Shown here: piece after piece, positions 62,815 through 64,000 of the stretch
Position numbering within the stretch: the stretch's first letter is position 1
How the letters are laid out: the number at the start of each line of letters is the position of its first letter
Assembly: GCF_014203715.1 (NCBI RefSeq)
Contig: NZ_JACHJP010000003.1
Span: 1 to 64,000 of the forward strand
Origin: Streptosporangium saharense
GTDB taxonomy: Bacteria > Actinomycetota > Actinomycetes > Streptosporangiales > Streptosporangiaceae
Length of the DNA: 64,000 nucleotides
Direction: 5' to 3'
Program-made: the position numbers and the translations under genes
The notes under the pieces: generated by a model
Seen by the model: only the letters and a program-made list of their open reading frames with translations
Told to the model about the DNA's origin: nothing
The model's database searches: none

Positions 62815-63207
62815 TCAGCCGAGTTCGTAGTCCAGGTGGTAGGAGTGGGCGCCGTTGTCGTTGACGATGCCGCCGGAGCCGCGGACGCCCGTCAGCTCCC
62901 CGGTGCCGGAGTCGGGCAGGACGTCCCAGGTCAGGGCCGACTCTCCCGCGTACGCCGTGGCGTTGTGGTGCAGCACGAAGGTGCCCTTCCTGCCGTGCAG
63001 GGTCCCGGTGAAGCGTTCGAAGCCCGCGTAGGCCGCCGAGTCCTCGACCTGGGACGTCGCGGTGATGATGTCGGTGGTGCTGGTGCCCGCGAGGTCACCG
63101 GCGAAGGTCTTGGTCACGTGGACGAGGGAGAGCGTCGCGCCCTCCGCCTCGTCGTAGGTCTCCGGTTCCCAACTGTCCAGGGTGAAGGTGCCGGTCGCGC
63201 GGGGCAT
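62815..63207 (-). CDS. DUF3224 domain protein
   Basis: The 130-residue protein fits DUF3224, a small allene-oxide-cyclase-like barrel: RATGTFTLDSWEPETYDE at the start, FERFTGTLHGRKGTFVLHH near residue 68 and GTGELTGVRGSGGI near residue 100. The function is unknown. ATG 63207 follows AAGGAGATCCCC. The longer frame to 63285 reads through a 7-base repeat and was rejected. Confidence 0.8.
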   Translation of the reverse strand: MPRATGTFTLDSWEPETYDEAEGATLSLVHVTKTFAGDLAGTSTTDIITATSQVEDSAAYAGFERFTGTLHGRKGTFVLHHNATAYAGESALTWDVLPDSGTGELTGVRGSGGIVNDNGAHSYHLDYELG

Positions 63208-63220
63208 GGGGATCTCCTTG

Positions 63221-63247
63221 TTCGTTCTTCGTTCTTCGTTCTTCGTT
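63221..63247. repeat. 7-base tandem repeat before the DUF3224 ribosome site
   Basis: On the minus strand the unit ACGAAGA occurs three times in tandem, followed by the variant ACGAACA, directly upstream of AAGGAG. The repeat lies 14-40 bases from the start codon. Confidence 0.7.
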
Positions 63248-63309
63248 CGAGGTGCGGTCCCCATCGTGCCGCCCATACCTGTCACCTGCTGTCAGCTATG
63301 ACCTCGATC

Positions 63310-64000
63310 TCAGCCCAGGCTCCACCGGTCCATGTTCCAGGTGATGGTGGACTGCGCGGGGTTCGGCACGACGTTGCGGATCGACTCGTCCCACGCGCTG
63401 AGGGTCGAGTGCTGGAAGAGCGGGATGGTCGCCACGTCCGCCCACAGTTGCTTCTCGATCGCCCCGATGATGGGGATCTGCGCGTCCAGCTCGACTGTCG
63501 CGTTCAGCTTCCTGATGAGCCGGTCCACCCTCGCGCTCGAGTAGCAGCCGTTGTTGTTGCCCTTGTTCTCGCTGTCGCACTTCTTGGGCGTGGTGTAGGT
63601 GGAGGCCCAGCCGCTGACCAGGGACGACGCCGACCAGGCGAACAGTGCGACGTCGTAGCCGTTGGCGGGCATCACGGTGCCGAAGAAGTCGTCGGAGCCC
63701 TTGTCCACGACCTCGAAGCCCGCCTTGTTGCAGGCGTCGATGATCAGCTGCACCTCGACGGTCCGGCGCGGGTTGGGGGTCTGGTAGCCGATCTTGACCT
63801 GGACGCCGGTCTTGCCCGCCTTGGCCACCAGGGCCCTGGCGCCCTCGATGTCCTGCTTCGCGTAGACGCCCGCGCCGCCGGAGGCGGCGATGACCGCCGC
63901 CGCGTTGGCCTGGAACGGCGCCACGTTGCGGATCTCCAGGGGCTTGGCGTCCGGGATCACCGGTTTGATCAGGCTGTCGACGATGAGCTGCCTGGGCACG
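63310..64000 (-). CDS. ABC transporter solute-binding protein, family 5 (partial, C-terminal part)
   Basis: The last about 230 residues of a peptide/nickel/opine-type solute-binding protein are present. They include VKIGYQTPNPRRTVEVQLI, KAGFEVVDKGSDDFFGTVMP and the terminal IPLFQHSTLSAWDESIRNV. The gene runs off the right edge, so the signal sequence and N-terminal lobe are not visible. Two cysteines in KKCDSENKGNNNGCYSSAR may form a disulfide. The protein delivers an oligopeptide or similar substrate to a permease that would lie outside the window. Confidence 0.88.
   Translation of the reverse strand, partial: VPRQLIVDSLIKPVIPDAKPLEIRNVAPFQANAAAVIAASGGAGVYAKQDIEGARALVAKAGKTGVQVKIGYQTPNPRRTVEVQLIIDACNKAGFEVVDKGSDDFFGTVMPANGYDVALFAWSASSLVSGWASTYTTPKKCDSENKGNNNGCYSSARVDRLIRKLNATVELDAQIPIIGAIEKQLWADVATIPLFQHSTLSAWDESIRNVVPNPAQSTITWNMDRWSLG

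Overview
The window is about 64 kb of high-GC DNA with the gene order and protein families of a filamentous actinobacterium. A Streptosporangiaceae-type organism (Nonomuraea, Streptosporangium or a relative) is the best inference. Reasons are actinobacterial gene neighbourhoods (folC-DUF4233-ndk-mreBCD-mrdA-rodA, rne-rplU-rpmA-obgE-proB-proA-nadD-rsfS), strong G/C third-position bias, many GTG starts with 4-bp overlaps, leaderless-looking starts, SARP/BTAD and TPR regulators, an F420-type enzyme, and an orphan second rpoB of the kind described in Nonomuraea. The genus cannot be fixed from this window.

Layout. 1-300: end of a ribosomal RNA operon (23S tail, 5S) with two terminators. 600-10500: folate gene folC, ndk, and the cell-shape operon mreB-mreC-mreD-mrdA-rodA. 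10500-13250: a regulator cassette (74-aa protein, TPR/HTH regulator, phosphotransferase). 13270-28640: a housekeeping block with a radical-SAM pair, RNase E/G, L21, L27, Obg, proline synthesis, a Ser/Thr kinase, an M48 protease, NAD synthesis, RsfS and a phosphatase.

28760-53820: a more accessory stretch punctuated by three identical tRNA-Ala(GGC) genes about 12.5 kb apart. Between them lie a SARP/AfsR-type regulator, a two-component system, small membrane proteins, two MFS transporters and an alanyl-tRNA editing protein. There is also a lower-GC orphan gene whose Shine-Dalgarno is locked in a perfect hairpin, and a nitroreductase-hemerythrin fusion. A sulfur-stress module follows, with a CstR-like repressor and an MBL-rhodanese protein that share an operator. 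Then come a diacylglycerol kinase-type gene, an autoregulated MerR gene, a methanethiol-oxidase (SBP56) gene, an asparagine-synthetase-like gene and a VWA lipoprotein.

53970-64000: a compact operon with two translationally coupled mini-ORFs that carries a PNKP/PseT-like phosphatase and an RlaP-type nucleotidyltransferase, which together suggest RNA end repair. Next are a TetR/VOC divergon with a perfect operator, the orphan rpoB, an AraC regulator, an NmrA-like oxidoreductase, a DUF3224 protein and the 3' part of a solute-binding protein gene cut by the window end.

The strongest observations are four. First, rpoB without rpoC carries Asn and Tyr at the positions of E. coli S531 and S574, a likely rifamycin-resistant second RNA polymerase beta subunit. 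Second, the phosphatase/RlaP operon has mini-ORFs. Third, two matching 16-bp operators flank a persulfide-sensing module close to a methanethiol oxidase. Fourth, a 12-bp hairpin covers the ribosome binding site of an unknown gene next to tRNA-Ala. All calls come from reading the sequence; no database search was run.
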